Origin: Alkaliphilus sp. NP8
Lineage (GTDB): Bacteria; Bacillota; Clostridia; Peptostreptococcales; Natronincolaceae
Direction: 5' to 3'
Length of the DNA: 64,000 nucleotides
Assembly: GCA_015978205.1 (NCBI GenBank)
Contig: JADWMM010000001.1
Location: 199,712 to 263,711 of the forward strand
Shown: positions 54,270 to 63,401 of the stretch, in pieces
Layout: every line of letters starts with the position of its first letter
How positions within the stretch are numbered: the first letter of the stretch is position 1
The notes under the pieces: generated by a model
The model's input: only the letters and a program-made list of their open reading frames with translations
What the model was told of the DNA's origin: nothing
Databases searched by the model: none
Program-made: the position numbers and the translations under genes

Positions 54270-54430
54270 CAGACCTTTTCACCTGAATCTCTTTGTTCCA
54301 TCAATTGCTTAATGGGTTTGTAGATCCGCTATCGGTGGTGAATAACACCGCAGGGCATCCGCCGAAATCTCGATTAACCCTGACCCTCGTCAACTCAGAT
54401 ATATATCCGTATCTATCTAAGTTCTGGCGC
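54270..54430 (-). ncRNA. glmS ribozyme/riboswitch
   Basis: In the 535-bp leader (54105-54639), the minus strand contains the conserved core GCGCCAGAACT...GTTGACGAGGGTC...ATCGAGATTTCGGCGGATGCC...and later GGAACAAAGAG, the hallmark of the glucosamine-6-phosphate-activated self-cleaving ribozyme. Predicted cleavage is 5' of G at 54430 (A|GCGCC). Product-activated cleavage lowers glmS mRNA. Nothing else is evident in 54431-54639 beyond the probable promoter. Confidence 0.97.
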
Positions 54431-54639
54431 TTTAAATTTAGTTTTTAGTAATATTTGTCATTACATCACTCCTTAATTAAATTTTTAATTAAACAATACA
54501 CTTTGAAATTTTAAGGTTTACTAAGTGTAAGTTTCAATACTTATTATATGATATAAAAATTAATTTGACACTCAATATTGAAACTTTCAAAGAGTATCAT
54601 CTCATTTTATCATAATTGTATAATTATAACAACAAACAT

Positions 54640-55185
54640 TTATTCCCTTAATTCGACATTAATATATAATCTTAGTGTTTCTGTTAAAATTAATTTTTCT
54701 ACTTTTAACCTATATTCTCTATCTTCTATTTTAAAAATTCTTTTGTCTATTACCTCTACAATTATATCTGGATCAATATTTTTTATTTGTTTTCCTAATA
54801 ACGAATTGTACTTTTGCTTAATATTCTTTTCAATATCTATTTTATCAATATCATCTATATTATCTATTTCGCCTTCAGATGTATTTTTAAGTGGCCCTTT
54901 ATTATTTTGTTCATTTGTAGTATTATCTTGTGTTTCATTAAAATTTAAATTGACTTCTATATCTTGAAGTATAAGATCTTGTGTATTAATAGATTCTTCT
55001 AACTTTTTAAGTCTTGCATCTTTATCCTCTATTGTAGTTTCTAGATACGTTATCCTTTTATATTGGTTATCTAACCTATAACTAACTATAACAGCTAAAA
55101 CAGATGCACCTACTAATGTTCCACATATTATACCTGTTATAAAAGATATTAAAAATTTTAAGGTTCCTTTTCTTAATTTCCCCAT
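54640..55185 (-). CDS. YtrI-like sporulation-associated membrane protein
   Basis: Protein of 181 aa (from the second Met) with one N-terminal helix (FLISFITGIICGTLVGASVLAVIVSY), a coiled coil (LETTIEDKDARLKKLEESINTQ), an acidic low-complexity linker (GEIDNIDDIDKIDIEKN) and a C-terminal domain (IVEVIDKRIFKIEDREYRLKVEKLILTETLRLYINVE). Overlap with ytrH and the topology fit YtrI, needed for efficient sporulation. The symbol is withheld because similarity is mainly positional. Start could be either Met. Confidence 0.75.
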   Translation of the reverse strand: MGKLRKGTLKFLISFITGIICGTLVGASVLAVIVSYRLDNQYKRITYLETTIEDKDARLKKLEESINTQDLILQDIEVNLNFNETQDNTTNEQNNKGPLKNTSEGEIDNIDDIDKIDIEKNIKQKYNSLLGKQIKNIDPDIIVEVIDKRIFKIEDREYRLKVEKLILTETLRLYINVELRE

Positions 55186-55523
55186 ATATCCCCACACCTT
55201 TGTATAAGCTTAATCAAAGTATATCCTGCATTTGCTCCTAAAAGGGCTGCAAAAATATATATTATCTGCTTTAGAATAGTTTTTATTTCACCTTCAAACA
55301 AACCTTTATCTATTACTTCAAAAGAAGAAAATGTACCTCCAAGTGCAATAGCCATAGCCCATACCTTAATAGAACTAGATAAGTTAATCATTGATCTAAG
55401 AGGTGGATGCCCTGTTATTATGGCTCCTATTCCTGAAAAAATACTTGCTCCTATGACTACTCCAAAAGAAATACAAAAATTTTGAATAAAGCTTGTAAGA
55501 AAATTAGACAATAATATCACCAT
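55173..55523 (-). CDS. ytrH: sporulation membrane protein YtrH
   Basis: Protein of 116 aa with about three membrane helices. YtrH signatures are seen: CISFGVVIGASIFSGIGAIITGHPPLRSM, SSIKVWAMAIALGGTF and a terminal ALLGANAGYTLIKLI. In Bacillus it is a mother-cell sporulation protein. It overlaps the YtrI-like gene by 13-25 bp and is divergent from the TetR operon. Confidence 0.9.
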   Translation of the reverse strand: MVILLSNFLTSFIQNFCISFGVVIGASIFSGIGAIITGHPPLRSMINLSSSIKVWAMAIALGGTFSSFEVIDKGLFEGEIKTILKQIIYIFAALLGANAGYTLIKLIQRCGDIWGN

Positions 55524-55592
55524 ACCTTTTAATAATCCTTTTTTAAAAGATATGATATTTATGATTTATTTATGTTTACTAAAATTTACTTA

Positions 55593-55652
55593 TTGACCGC
55601 ATGGTCTGTTTTATATATAATAAAATACAGACTTGGTAGTCTGTATTTTATT
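55593..55652 (+). promoter_or_regulatory. sigma-A promoter with large inverted-repeat operator
   Basis: TTGACC (55593) and TATAAT (55616) are separated by 17 bp. A perfect inverted repeat with 15-bp arms, aataaaatacagact-tggt-agtctgtattttatt (55619-55652), covers the end of the -10 box and the probable transcription start. A shorter GACC-GCAT-GGTC dyad overlaps the -35. Likely autoregulatory operator for the TetR protein. Confidence 0.75.
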
Positions 55653-55670
55653 AAAAAGGAGAGGATTACT

Positions 55671-56303
55671 ATAAAAAGGGAAGGAAAAAATATTAAAAGC
55701 AAAAATAAAATTCTTGAAGCCGCATTAAATGAATTTGGACAAAAAGGTTATAATAACGCTTCAATAAATAGTATTTGTAGTGATAACAACATATCAAAGG
55801 GACTTATTTATCATTATTTTAAAAGTAAAGATGAGCTTTTTCTTTTATGTGTAAAAGAATGCTTTGAAACATTAAGTGATTACCTGCAAAAAAATGTTGT
55901 ATTTTATAATGACAATGTTGAAAAAAGCATACAAAATTATTTTATGACCCGACATAAATTCTTCAGTGAAAATAAAGAATTTAGACAAATCTTTTACGAT
56001 ACAACTTTGCAGACTCCTAAACATTTTAAAAAACAAATTTATGACTTAAAAAGAAATTTAGATTCTGTAAATCAAAGCTTTTTAGAAAAAATCTTTAATC
56101 AATTAAGTCTTAGAGAAAGCATTTCCATTGATAATGCAATGGAGTATTTTGCTACATTCCAAGAGTTTTTCAATAGCTATTTTCAAAAGAAACAATCTGA
56201 AAATAACAATTCTTTAGATGTAATGGAAACCCGTGAAACACAATACCATAAAATACTTGACATTATGCTTTATGGCATCGCAAAACAGGAGGATAAACGA
56301 TGA
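55671..56303 (+). CDS. TetR/AcrR-family regulator (non-canonical start)
   Basis: Repressor of about 210 aa. The N-terminal HTH is KILEAALNEFGQKGYNNASINSICSDNNISKGLIYHYFKSKDELFLLC, followed by a helical ligand domain. The ORF-track start (ATG 55572) lies upstream of the promoter -10 and cannot be on the main transcript. The ribosome binding site AAGGAGAGG (55657-55665) is followed by no ATG, GTG or TTG in frame; the best-placed codon is ATA at 55671, with ATT at 55665 the alternative. A mutated start is possible. It overlaps the antiporter gene by 4 bp and probably controls it. Confidence 0.75.
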   Translation: MKREGKNIKSKNKILEAALNEFGQKGYNNASINSICSDNNISKGLIYHYFKSKDELFLLCVKECFETLSDYLQKNVVFYNDNVEKSIQNYFMTRHKFFSENKEFRQIFYDTTLQTPKHFKKQIYDLKRNLDSVNQSFLEKIFNQLSLRESISIDNAMEYFATFQEFFNSYFQKKQSENNNSLDVMETRETQYHKILDIMLYGIAKQEDKR

Positions 56304-57541
56304 TTACACTTAACATTTTAAAATTAATAATTACTATAATAATTGCATTTATAGGCGGTAAGCTTATGAAATTGATTAAAATGCCTTCAATACTAGGGTG
56401 GTTAATTACTGGTATGATTCTTGGCCCTCACGCTCTTAATTTTCTTGATAGCTCTATAATGCAACAAAGTTGGTATCATAGTATAGTACAAATATTAGAA
56501 TGCTCTGTTGGACTCATGATAGGTACAGAACTAGTATGGAAAAAGATTAGCAAGTTTGGAAAACAAATCTTTGTTACAACACTTACTCAATCTTTAATGA
56601 CCTTCTTAGTTGTGTCTGCAGCATTTGCAGTAGTATTTTATAAAATGGATATCTCGTTATATTTAGCTTTTATTTTTGGAGGCATTGCCTTGGCCACTGC
56701 TCCAGCACCTGCGTTATCAATTGTCAGTGAATATAAAACAGATGGCCCAGTAACAAAAACATTGATTCCGATGGCAGCTCTTGATGATATAATAGGAGTT
56801 ATAGTATTTTTCTCCGTAGTTGGTACTGTTGCAGCTAATATATCCGCAGAAAAACTACCATTATATATGATATTATTGGTTGTTTTTTTACCGATTATTA
56901 TCGGTATTGTAGTAGGACTTCCATCAGGATTAATTTTAAAAAAGGAAAGACCACCAGTTATAACATCATTACTTTTATTTAGTATGATACTTGTGGCTTC
57001 TGGTATAGGTTTCTTTTTAAACTATATTGTTTTTCCAAAGCCTGCCTTAAACTTTATGTTAATTGGTATGGCATTCTCCGCTACATTTGCTAATATTGTT
57101 TCAGAAGAACGATTAAAAAGTATTATGAGCTCATTTAATCCTATATTAGGCTTTAGCCTTGTTGTTGTTATTTTAAATCTTGGTGCTCCTTTAGATTATA
57201 ATTTAATATTAGATGCAGGAATATTCACTTTGATTTATATATTATTTAGAGCCGCTGGTAAGATTGGGGGAACATATTTAGGTGGGGTCATAACTCAGTC
57301 ATCTCCAACAGTAAAGAAATATTTAGGACTTACACTACTTCCACATTCAGGTGTATCCCTTGTATTTACTGGCATTGCCGTTTCGATTTTAAGTACACCA
57401 GCACCAGAGTATGCAAAAATTATTCAGGGAACAATTGCGGCAGCAGCAGTTATTAATGAAATCATTGCCGTTATCCTTTCCAAACAAGCATTCAAATGGG
57501 CAGGTGAATTTCATAAATCTCCAAAACATAGTATGGAGTAA
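56300..57541 (+). CDS. CPA2-type cation:proton antiporter
   Basis: Membrane transporter of 413 aa with about 12 helices, in the sodium/hydrogen exchanger (KefB/NapA) family. N-terminal FIGGKLMKLIKMPSILGWLITGMILGPHAL is typical, and the unwound-helix motif region includes ATAPAPALSIVSEYKTDGPVTKTLIPMAALDDIIGVIVFF, with the paired acidic residues (Asp-Asp) expected for ion binding. Translationally coupled to the TetR gene (ATGA overlap); the substrate that induces it is unknown. Confidence 0.88.
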   Translation: MITLNILKLIITIIIAFIGGKLMKLIKMPSILGWLITGMILGPHALNFLDSSIMQQSWYHSIVQILECSVGLMIGTELVWKKISKFGKQIFVTTLTQSLMTFLVVSAAFAVVFYKMDISLYLAFIFGGIALATAPAPALSIVSEYKTDGPVTKTLIPMAALDDIIGVIVFFSVVGTVAANISAEKLPLYMILLVVFLPIIIGIVVGLPSGLILKKERPPVITSLLLFSMILVASGIGFFLNYIVFPKPALNFMLIGMAFSATFANIVSEERLKSIMSSFNPILGFSLVVVILNLGAPLDYNLILDAGIFTLIYILFRAAGKIGGTYLGGVITQSSPTVKKYLGLTLLPHSGVSLVFTGIAVSILSTPAPEYAKIIQGTIAAAAVINEIIAVILSKQAFKWAGEFHKSPKHSME

Positions 57542-57564
57542 CACAAAACTTTATTAAATAAAGA

Positions 57565-57614
57565 ATCAGGAGAAGTCATATAATAAATTTATTATGTGAC
57601 TTCTCCTATTTTTT
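57565..57614 (+). terminator. intrinsic terminator after antiporter gene
   Basis: Stem aggagaagtcatataataaa / tttattatgtgacttctcct followed by ATTTTTT. The remaining 155 bp to csaA contain nothing I can support. Confidence 0.9.
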
Positions 57615-57770
57615 AAGAACTTTATTTTCTATAATAGATTTTTATTTTTGATAATAAAAATTGTCTTGCGTTATATATAGTTGTGTTATTATGTTGTATC
57701 AATCTTTATTTAATTCCATCAATATTTATTATATTTATACAGCTGTTTCTATTATAAAACCAGTTAATTT

Positions 57771-58100
57771 TTACCCTAATTTATCTCCCTTTTTAACTGG
57801 TTTTGTTGGTCCTATTAAAACCACACCTTCGTCTGCATAAACACCTAACACTAAAATCTCTGACATAAAGTCCGCAATCTGTCTAGGCGGGAAATTAACA
57901 ACTGCCAAAACTTGTTTTCCTACAAGGTCTTTCATGTCATGACATTCAGTTATTTGGGCACTAGACTTTTTTATTCCTATTTCTTCTCCTAAGTCAACCC
58001 ATAGTTTATATGCAGGTTTTCTTGCCTTTTCAAAGTCTTCTACTTTTATAACTTCTCCTACTCGAATATCTAACTTTAAAAAATCATCAAAGGTAGCCAT
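57771..58100 (-). CDS. csaA: CsaA-type tRNA-binding domain protein
   Basis: Protein of 109 aa, a stand-alone EMAP/Trbp111-like tRNA-binding OB fold. CsaA signatures are FLKLDIRVGEVIKVEDFEKARKPAYKLWVDLGEEIGIKKSSAQIT and the end GVVLIGPTKPVKKGDKLG. Described as a secretion-related chaperone and tRNA binder. It begins 2 bp after recR. Confidence 0.95.
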   Translation of the reverse strand: MATFDDFLKLDIRVGEVIKVEDFEKARKPAYKLWVDLGEEIGIKKSSAQITECHDMKDLVGKQVLAVVNFPPRQIADFMSEILVLGVYADEGVVLIGPTKPVKKGDKLG

Positions 58101-58102
58101 GT

Positions 58103-58702
58103 TTAAATCTCCCTTCTACCCTCTAAAGCTTTTGTTAATGTAACTTCGTCTGCATATTCTAAATCTCCACCTACAGGTACACCATGAGCAATTCTAGATA
58201 CTTTAATCCCCATTGGTTTTAAAAGCTTAGATATGTACATTGCAGTAGCTTCACCTTCAATATTAGGGTTTGTAGCAATTATTACTTCTTCTATATCTTC
58301 TTCCTTTAAACGTGATAGTAATTCTTTAATTTTTATATCTTCTGGACCTACCCCTTCTAATGGAGATATAGCTCCATGTAAAACATGATAATAGCCTTTA
58401 AATTCCTTAGTTCTTTCCATAGCTATTACATCTCTAGGATCTTCAACAACACAAATTGTTGAAGAGTTTCTTCTTTTATCGCTACAAATATCACATGTCT
58501 CTTTATCAGTTAAGTTAGAACATATATTACAGTATTTAACACTTTCCTTAGCCTTTACAATTGCATCTGCTAAACTATGAGCATCATTTTTAGGTAAGTT
58601 AATAACATGAAAAGCTAATCTTTGCGCCGTTTTTCTTCCTATGCCTGGAAGCTTAGTAAATTCTTCAATTAACTTTGCAATAGATGCTGAATAGTAGTTC
58701 AT
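58103..58702 (-). CDS. recR: recombination mediator RecR
   Basis: RecFOR-pathway protein of 199 aa that loads RecA at gaps. Helix-hairpin-helix ([18 protein letters not shown]), zinc finger ([19 protein letters not shown]) and Toprim domain ([15 protein letters not shown]...[17 protein letters not shown]) are all present. Two bp from ybaB and part of the conserved dnaX-ybaB-recR group. Confidence 0.97.
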   Translation of the reverse strand: MNYYSASIAKLIEEFTKLPGIGRKTAQRLAFHVINLPKNDAHSLADAIVKAKESVKYCNICSNLTDKETCDICSDKRRNSSTICVVEDPRDVIAMERTKEFKGYYHVLHGAISPLEGVGPEDIKIKELLSRLKEEDIEEVIIATNPNIEGEATAMYISKLLKPMGIKVSRIAHGVPVGGDLEYADEVTLTKALEGRREI

Positions 58703-58704
58703 AA

Positions 58705-59049
58705 TTAGAATAACCCAGGCATATTTAGATTACCTGTAATTTTACCCATTTCAGAAGCCATCATATCCTCTGCAGAACGAATAGCTTCATTAACAGCTGC
58801 TGTAATTAAGTCTTCTAACATTTCAATATCATCTGGATCTACTACTTCTGGTTTAATTTCCATTCCTACTATTTCTTTTTTACCTGTTATTTTAACAGTA
58901 ATAGCTCCTCCACCAGCAGTTGTTTCAAGAACTTTCTTTTCTAACTCAGACTGTGTTTCCTCCATCTGCTTCTGCATTTTTTGTACCTGTTTCATCATAT
59001 TATTCATATTGCCTCCGCCCATTCCACCTGGCATACGTCTTTTAGCCAT
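58705..59049 (-). CDS. nucleoid-associated protein YbaB/EbfC
   Basis: DNA-binding protein of 114 aa. [31 protein letters not shown] (long helix with Gly/Met-rich start) and [38 protein letters not shown] are typical. Lies between dnaX and recR as in most bacteria. Ribosome binding site gaggagga. Confidence 0.96.
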   Translation of the reverse strand: MAKRRMPGGMGGGNMNNMMKQVQKMQKQMEETQSELEKKVLETTAGGGAITVKITGKKEIVGMEIKPEVVDPDDIEMLEDLITAAVNEAIRSAEDMMASEMGKITGNLNMPGLF

Positions 59050-59168
59050 AAAAAATTCCTCCTCTTATTTTAATAATTTTCTTATTATCTAATTTAATAT
59101 ATCTATACTTTATATAAAATTTATATAAAGTAAGTTTTATATATTATATCATAATTATTGTAAATATA

Positions 59169-60863
59169 TTATTCATCTATTATTTCTATAATATCGTTTA
59201 TATCCTTTGGCAGTGTTTCTTTAAGAATTTCTTCAGGATCCTTTTTTTCTTCTTCATTTTCCATAGCAAGGCTACTTTCCATTACAAAAGAAAGGTCTAC
59301 AACCTGTCCTGTAATTCTATGAATTATAGTACATATATACTCTTTTGTTTTTTCTTTATCTAAAGCCTCTCTATGGAATCCAAAGCCCTCTTTAAAAGAG
59401 ATTACTAAAGCATTTCCTTTTAACTCGAAGACTTCTCCTTCTTTCAAAAGAGCCTGGATTTGCGCCTTTTTCTCTTTGCGCATTTCATCTAAAATGTCCT
59501 GCCATTTCCCTTTAATAACATTAAGATCTAATGGACTACTGCTAGTAATAGTTTTTTCTACTTGCTTTTGGTCTTCTATATTTTCTTTATTTGTACTTTC
59601 TACTACTACAGTATTTTTATTTACAGTTTTATTATTTGAATAAGGTACAGATTTATTTTGAAAGTCATTCTTTGGTAAAGATTTAATACTACTTCTTTGG
59701 ACTTTTATTTCTCCAGAGGCTATTGTGTTTTCTAACTCTTTTACTCTTTCTATAAGACCTTCTAATGAATCGTCACTTTCTTTTTTACATAGACTTACAA
59801 TAGCTATTTCTATTAATGCTCTAGGTTGAGCAGAGTTTTTGAGTTTACTTTCTACATCTGATAAATTATATATAAAAGAACTAATTTGATTTATACTGAA
59901 TAAACCTGCCTGCTCTTTAAGTAATTTTTTTCTTTCATCTGGTAAGCTTAATATTTCATCTACTTCTACATTCATTTTAACAAGTAATAGAGTTCTAAAA
60001 TGACTTATTAAGTCCTTAATAAGCCTTCCTGGATCTTTGCCCTCCATAATCATTTCATTTATAAGTGTAAGTACTGTAGATGTATCTTGTTTTGCTATTT
60101 TATCTACTATATTAAATATAAATTCATAATTAACCATACCTAATATACTTACTACATTATCATAGGTTAATGTGTTGTCAGTAAATGATACACATTGTTC
60201 TAAAATACTTAATGCATCTCTTAATGCACCTTCTGAATTAATTGCTATTAATCTAAGGGCTTCTTCTTCATAGTCAACATTTAATTCATTGCATATAAAA
60301 GATAAGCGACTTATTATATCTTTTATCTTAACTGGCTTAAAGTCGAATCTTTGACATCTGGATAATATAGTAGCTGGTATTTTTTGAGGTTCTGTAGTGG
60401 CTAATATAAATATAACATAACTTGGTGGTTCTTCTAAAGTTTTTAATAGAGCATTAAAGGCTCCAGTACTAAGCATATGAACCTCATCTATAATATAAAT
60501 TTTATATTTTCCTTTAGAAGGTGCATATTTAACATTTTCAATAATTTCTCTTGCATTATCTACCTTATTATTGGAAGCTGCATCTATTTCAATAACATCC
60601 ATTATATTTTCTGTTAAAATCCCTTCACATACTTCACAGTTATTACATGGATTAGCATCTTCAGGATTAATACAATTTACTGCTCTTGCAAATATTTTCG
60701 CTGTAGATGTTTTACCTGTTCCTCTGGTTCCTATAAATAAATAAGCATGAGCTATATTAGACGATTTAATTTGGTTTTTTAAAATTGTAGTTACTTGCTC
60801 TTGTCCTGCTACGTCTTCAAAAATATTAGGTCTAAACCTTCTGTACAGTGCTTTGTAGGACAT
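59169..60863 (-). CDS. dnaX: DNA polymerase III subunits gamma/tau
   Basis: Clamp-loader ATPase of 564 aa. Walker A is GTRGTGKTSTAKIFA, the zinc site CINPEDANPCNNCEVC, Walker B YIIDEVHML and the SRC motif ILSRCQRFDF. The C-terminal third (~400-564) is the divergent tau tail that contacts polymerase and helicase. At codons 539-541 the sequence gaA AAA AAG is an in-frame A-AAA-AAG heptamer with a -1 frame stop two codons later; the product would lose only ~23 residues. Head of dnaX-ybaB-recR-csaA. Confidence 0.97.
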   Translation of the reverse strand: MSYKALYRRFRPNIFEDVAGQEQVTTILKNQIKSSNIAHAYLFIGTRGTGKTSTAKIFARAVNCINPEDANPCNNCEVCEGILTENIMDVIEIDAASNNKVDNAREIIENVKYAPSKGKYKIYIIDEVHMLSTGAFNALLKTLEEPPSYVIFILATTEPQKIPATILSRCQRFDFKPVKIKDIISRLSFICNELNVDYEEEALRLIAINSEGALRDALSILEQCVSFTDNTLTYDNVVSILGMVNYEFIFNIVDKIAKQDTSTVLTLINEMIMEGKDPGRLIKDLISHFRTLLLVKMNVEVDEILSLPDERKKLLKEQAGLFSINQISSFIYNLSDVESKLKNSAQPRALIEIAIVSLCKKESDDSLEGLIERVKELENTIASGEIKVQRSSIKSLPKNDFQNKSVPYSNNKTVNKNTVVVESTNKENIEDQKQVEKTITSSSPLDLNVIKGKWQDILDEMRKEKKAQIQALLKEGEVFELKGNALVISFKEGFGFHREALDKEKTKEYICTIIHRITGQVVDLSFVMESSLAMENEEEKKDPEEILKETLPKDINDIIEIIDE

Positions 60864-60901
60864 TGATTCACCTTCTTTTCTTTCGTTATATAAAAACTAA
60901 A

Positions 60902-62020
60902 TTAATTATATTTCAAGAAAATATTTTTTTCCTTTGTTACTATTACAATATTATGTTCAGATAATATAAAACTTTCTATAATATCACTTGTATAAGGATA
61001 TTCAAACTGAAGTTTACCATCTTTATCATATTTAAATAATGTTCTTAATGAATGAGCTATAATATCATTTTTATAATTATCTAAACCAACAATATCATCA
61101 CTTATTTTCATTTCATCTATAAGTTCTCCTTCATAAGATATTGTTTTTATTTTATTTCCATTAGATGAATAGATAATACTATTTTTATTTCTATTTTCAC
61201 CATATATAGATATATAATCTTCATTTGTATTATCTATCAATGTTATAGGTTCATTAAAGTCAGTTTGCCATTTTACTTCATTATTATTATCTATACTAAA
61301 TATATTTTTTTCATCTACTACAATTAAATCACTTTTAGAGTTGAAAAATACATTTAATATAACATTATTTTCTAAATTTTTTGTTCCTAATAAATTTCCT
61401 TGTAAATCGTAAATTAATATTTTATTCTTCAATTTACCTTCATCTGTTCCTATAGTGCTAATAGATATTCTATCATTCTTCTTTGAAATATCAAGGTTAG
61501 TTACTTCATCATCTCCAAGTGCTATTTCAGAAATTTTTTCACCTATTTCATTTATTATAGTAAAATATTTCACTGGACCTTCTATATTATGATATATTAT
61601 TACATAATTATCTTCACATATATTAAAGTCTTCATATGGTTTTTCTAATGTGTTTTCATATATTTCTTCTCCATCTTTATTAATTCGTATTATTTTATTT
61701 GTATTTTTATCTATTATATATACACTATTAGAATTTGTCTTTATTACTGGGTTAACTATCCCTAAATTTTTACTCCATAACTGCTCTCCATCTTTATTAT
61801 AATAAATTAAAATGCCTTCTATATATTTTATTAATCCCTTATTTAACTTCTTATAAACTGTTTGACTTCTATATGTTGTTTCTATCTCTTTAACTATAGA
61901 TAGGGCTGCACCGTCTGCCATAGTCTTAGCCTTTAAGTAATTAATAGTTCTAGGATTTATGAACAATAAAATAATCATAAAAACTATTATAATAAATAGT
62001 CTGTTTTTTTTCTTTCGCAT
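60902..62020 (-). CDS. DUF5711-like membrane-anchored beta-propeller protein
   Basis: Protein of 372 aa with one N-terminal helix (RLFIIIVFMIILLFINP) and an extracytoplasmic domain of repeating strands (LIYYNKDGEQLWSKNLG; IRINKDGEEIYENTL; ILIYDLQGNLLGTKNL; LFKYDKDGKLQFEYP), which looks like a beta-propeller of PQQ type, as in DUF5711. Function unknown. It lies 38 bp upstream of dnaX on the same strand. Confidence 0.75.
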   Translation of the reverse strand: MRKKKNRLFIIIVFMIILLFINPRTINYLKAKTMADGAALSIVKEIETTYRSQTVYKKLNKGLIKYIEGILIYYNKDGEQLWSKNLGIVNPVIKTNSNSVYIIDKNTNKIIRINKDGEEIYENTLEKPYEDFNICEDNYVIIYHNIEGPVKYFTIINEIGEKISEIALGDDEVTNLDISKKNDRISISTIGTDEGKLKNKILIYDLQGNLLGTKNLENNVILNVFFNSKSDLIVVDEKNIFSIDNNNEVKWQTDFNEPITLIDNTNEDYISIYGENRNKNSIIYSSNGNKIKTISYEGELIDEMKISDDIVGLDNYKNDIIAHSLRTLFKYDKDGKLQFEYPYTSDIIESFILSEHNIVIVTKEKNIFLKYN

Positions 62021-62046
62021 CTTTAAATCTCCTTATGAAAAATTAA

Positions 62047-62062
62047 TGTTTCATGTGGAACA
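62047..62062. promoter_or_regulatory. parS-like centromere site
   Basis: tgtttcatgtggaaca; its complement TGTTCCACATGAAACA differs from the Spo0J/ParB consensus TGTTCCACGTGAAACA at one of 16 positions. It lies in an intergenic region (62021-62138) of an origin-proximal gene cluster, where parS sites are expected. Confidence 0.6.
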
Positions 62063-62138
62063 TCAACTTAGAAATTATACTAAAACAAGCCTTTATCTAT
62101 GTTATATTCAATAAATTTTACTTAAATCCTCTATAACT

Positions 62139-63227
62139 TTATTTCTTTTTAAAAATTATAGAAAGTATAAATAACATGCCTATGTATCCGAATAATGGAT
62201 AAACGAATGTTACTAAATTTTTAAACCCTAATGTAGCAAGTGGTATGGATATTATGCAAATAATAATACTTATAATACTCTTGTTAATTCCTGTTAAATT
62301 TGAAAGTCCAGCTATACATCCATAACCGTTAGCAACTGCAGTAGTAAACATAGAAAGTAATAAAACTAAACTATATAAATTTTTCCATGTATTGCTTAAA
62401 CTACTTGCAACTTTGATCATAGGTACTTCTAATCCTATTATGCTACTATGTAAAACTAGTAAACTTAATAAAATTGTTAGGGCTAATATTCCTAGTATTA
62501 TTCCACCTAATAATCCACCTAATTTTGCAGCTTTTTTATTAACAATTAAAGAATCTAAAGAACACATAACTACTGTTGCCCCTATAGTATTATAAGCAAA
62601 GTAAGTAAAAGCAGACAATACCCACTTAAAATCACTTAATATTTTAATTATTAAATACTTTACTCCCTTCACATTATCAAATATATTACTGTCTATCAAT
62701 GGAGAGGTATGCAAGTTACTAAATATGAATTCATTTTTATATATAACATTAACTCCAACCCATAATATTATAAACACAAGGAAAGGTACTATGGCTTTAT
62801 TAACATTTGCAATTCCTTTAACTCCAAATAAAAAAACTAAAAAAGTTACTAAAGCCATTGCAATAATTCCATATTTGTAAGGTATATTAAAATTTTCATA
62901 AGCTACGGCTCCTCCACCAGACAGCATAACTGTATAACTAGTAAATAATAAAAATATTAATACTATGTTTATGACATTAAAGAATCTTTTTTCAAAATAT
63001 ATACTTGAAAACTCTTCAAAACTTTTTATTCTTTTTGTAAAAACAGTATTAAGTACTACCATTCCTAATAGCATAAATAAAATGGTTACTATAAATACTC
63101 CTAATGTACCTTTCATTCCATATGTACCAAAAAACTGAAGAATTTCCTGTCCTGAAGCAAATCCTGCTCCTATAACAGTTCCAATAAATACACTAGCTAA
63201 AGTATATGCTGATTTTTTTGTTGTCAT
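62139..63227 (-). CDS. YkvI-like transporter (APC-type membrane protein)
   Basis: Integral membrane protein of 362 aa with about ten helices. The first helix TLASVFIGTVIGAGFASGQEILQFF has the broken-helix GxGxxSG-like pattern of LeuT/APC-fold transporters and is diagnostic for the YkvI family. Substrate unknown. The start is the ATG 8 nt after AAAGGAGGA, not the TTG inside the ribosome binding site. Divergent from yyaC. Confidence 0.85.
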   Translation of the reverse strand: MTTKKSAYTLASVFIGTVIGAGFASGQEILQFFGTYGMKGTLGVFIVTILFMLLGMVVLNTVFTKRIKSFEEFSSIYFEKRFFNVINIVLIFLLFTSYTVMLSGGGAVAYENFNIPYKYGIIAMALVTFLVFLFGVKGIANVNKAIVPFLVFIILWVGVNVIYKNEFIFSNLHTSPLIDSNIFDNVKGVKYLIIKILSDFKWVLSAFTYFAYNTIGATVVMCSLDSLIVNKKAAKLGGLLGGIILGILALTILLSLLVLHSSIIGLEVPMIKVASSLSNTWKNLYSLVLLLSMFTTAVANGYGCIAGLSNLTGINKSIISIIICIISIPLATLGFKNLVTFVYPLFGYIGMLFILSIIFKKK

Positions 63228-63401
63228 ATCTAACTCCTCCTTTTTCAATTATATGGTTATGAAAGAGTTTAGATAATAATAACTTTTTTATTAAAATTAG
63301 ATCCATATATTTGGATAATAAATAGAGTTTTCTGCATTATAAAAATTTTTTAGGAAAAACTAACTGTACATTAATCAGATTTTATTATAGGAGGAAAATT
63401 A

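Noticed and set aside
60864-60901. Small SRP RNA upstream of dnaX
   Set aside because: The gap to the DUF5711-like gene is only ~38 bp, too short for the RNA found at this place in some Firmicutes.
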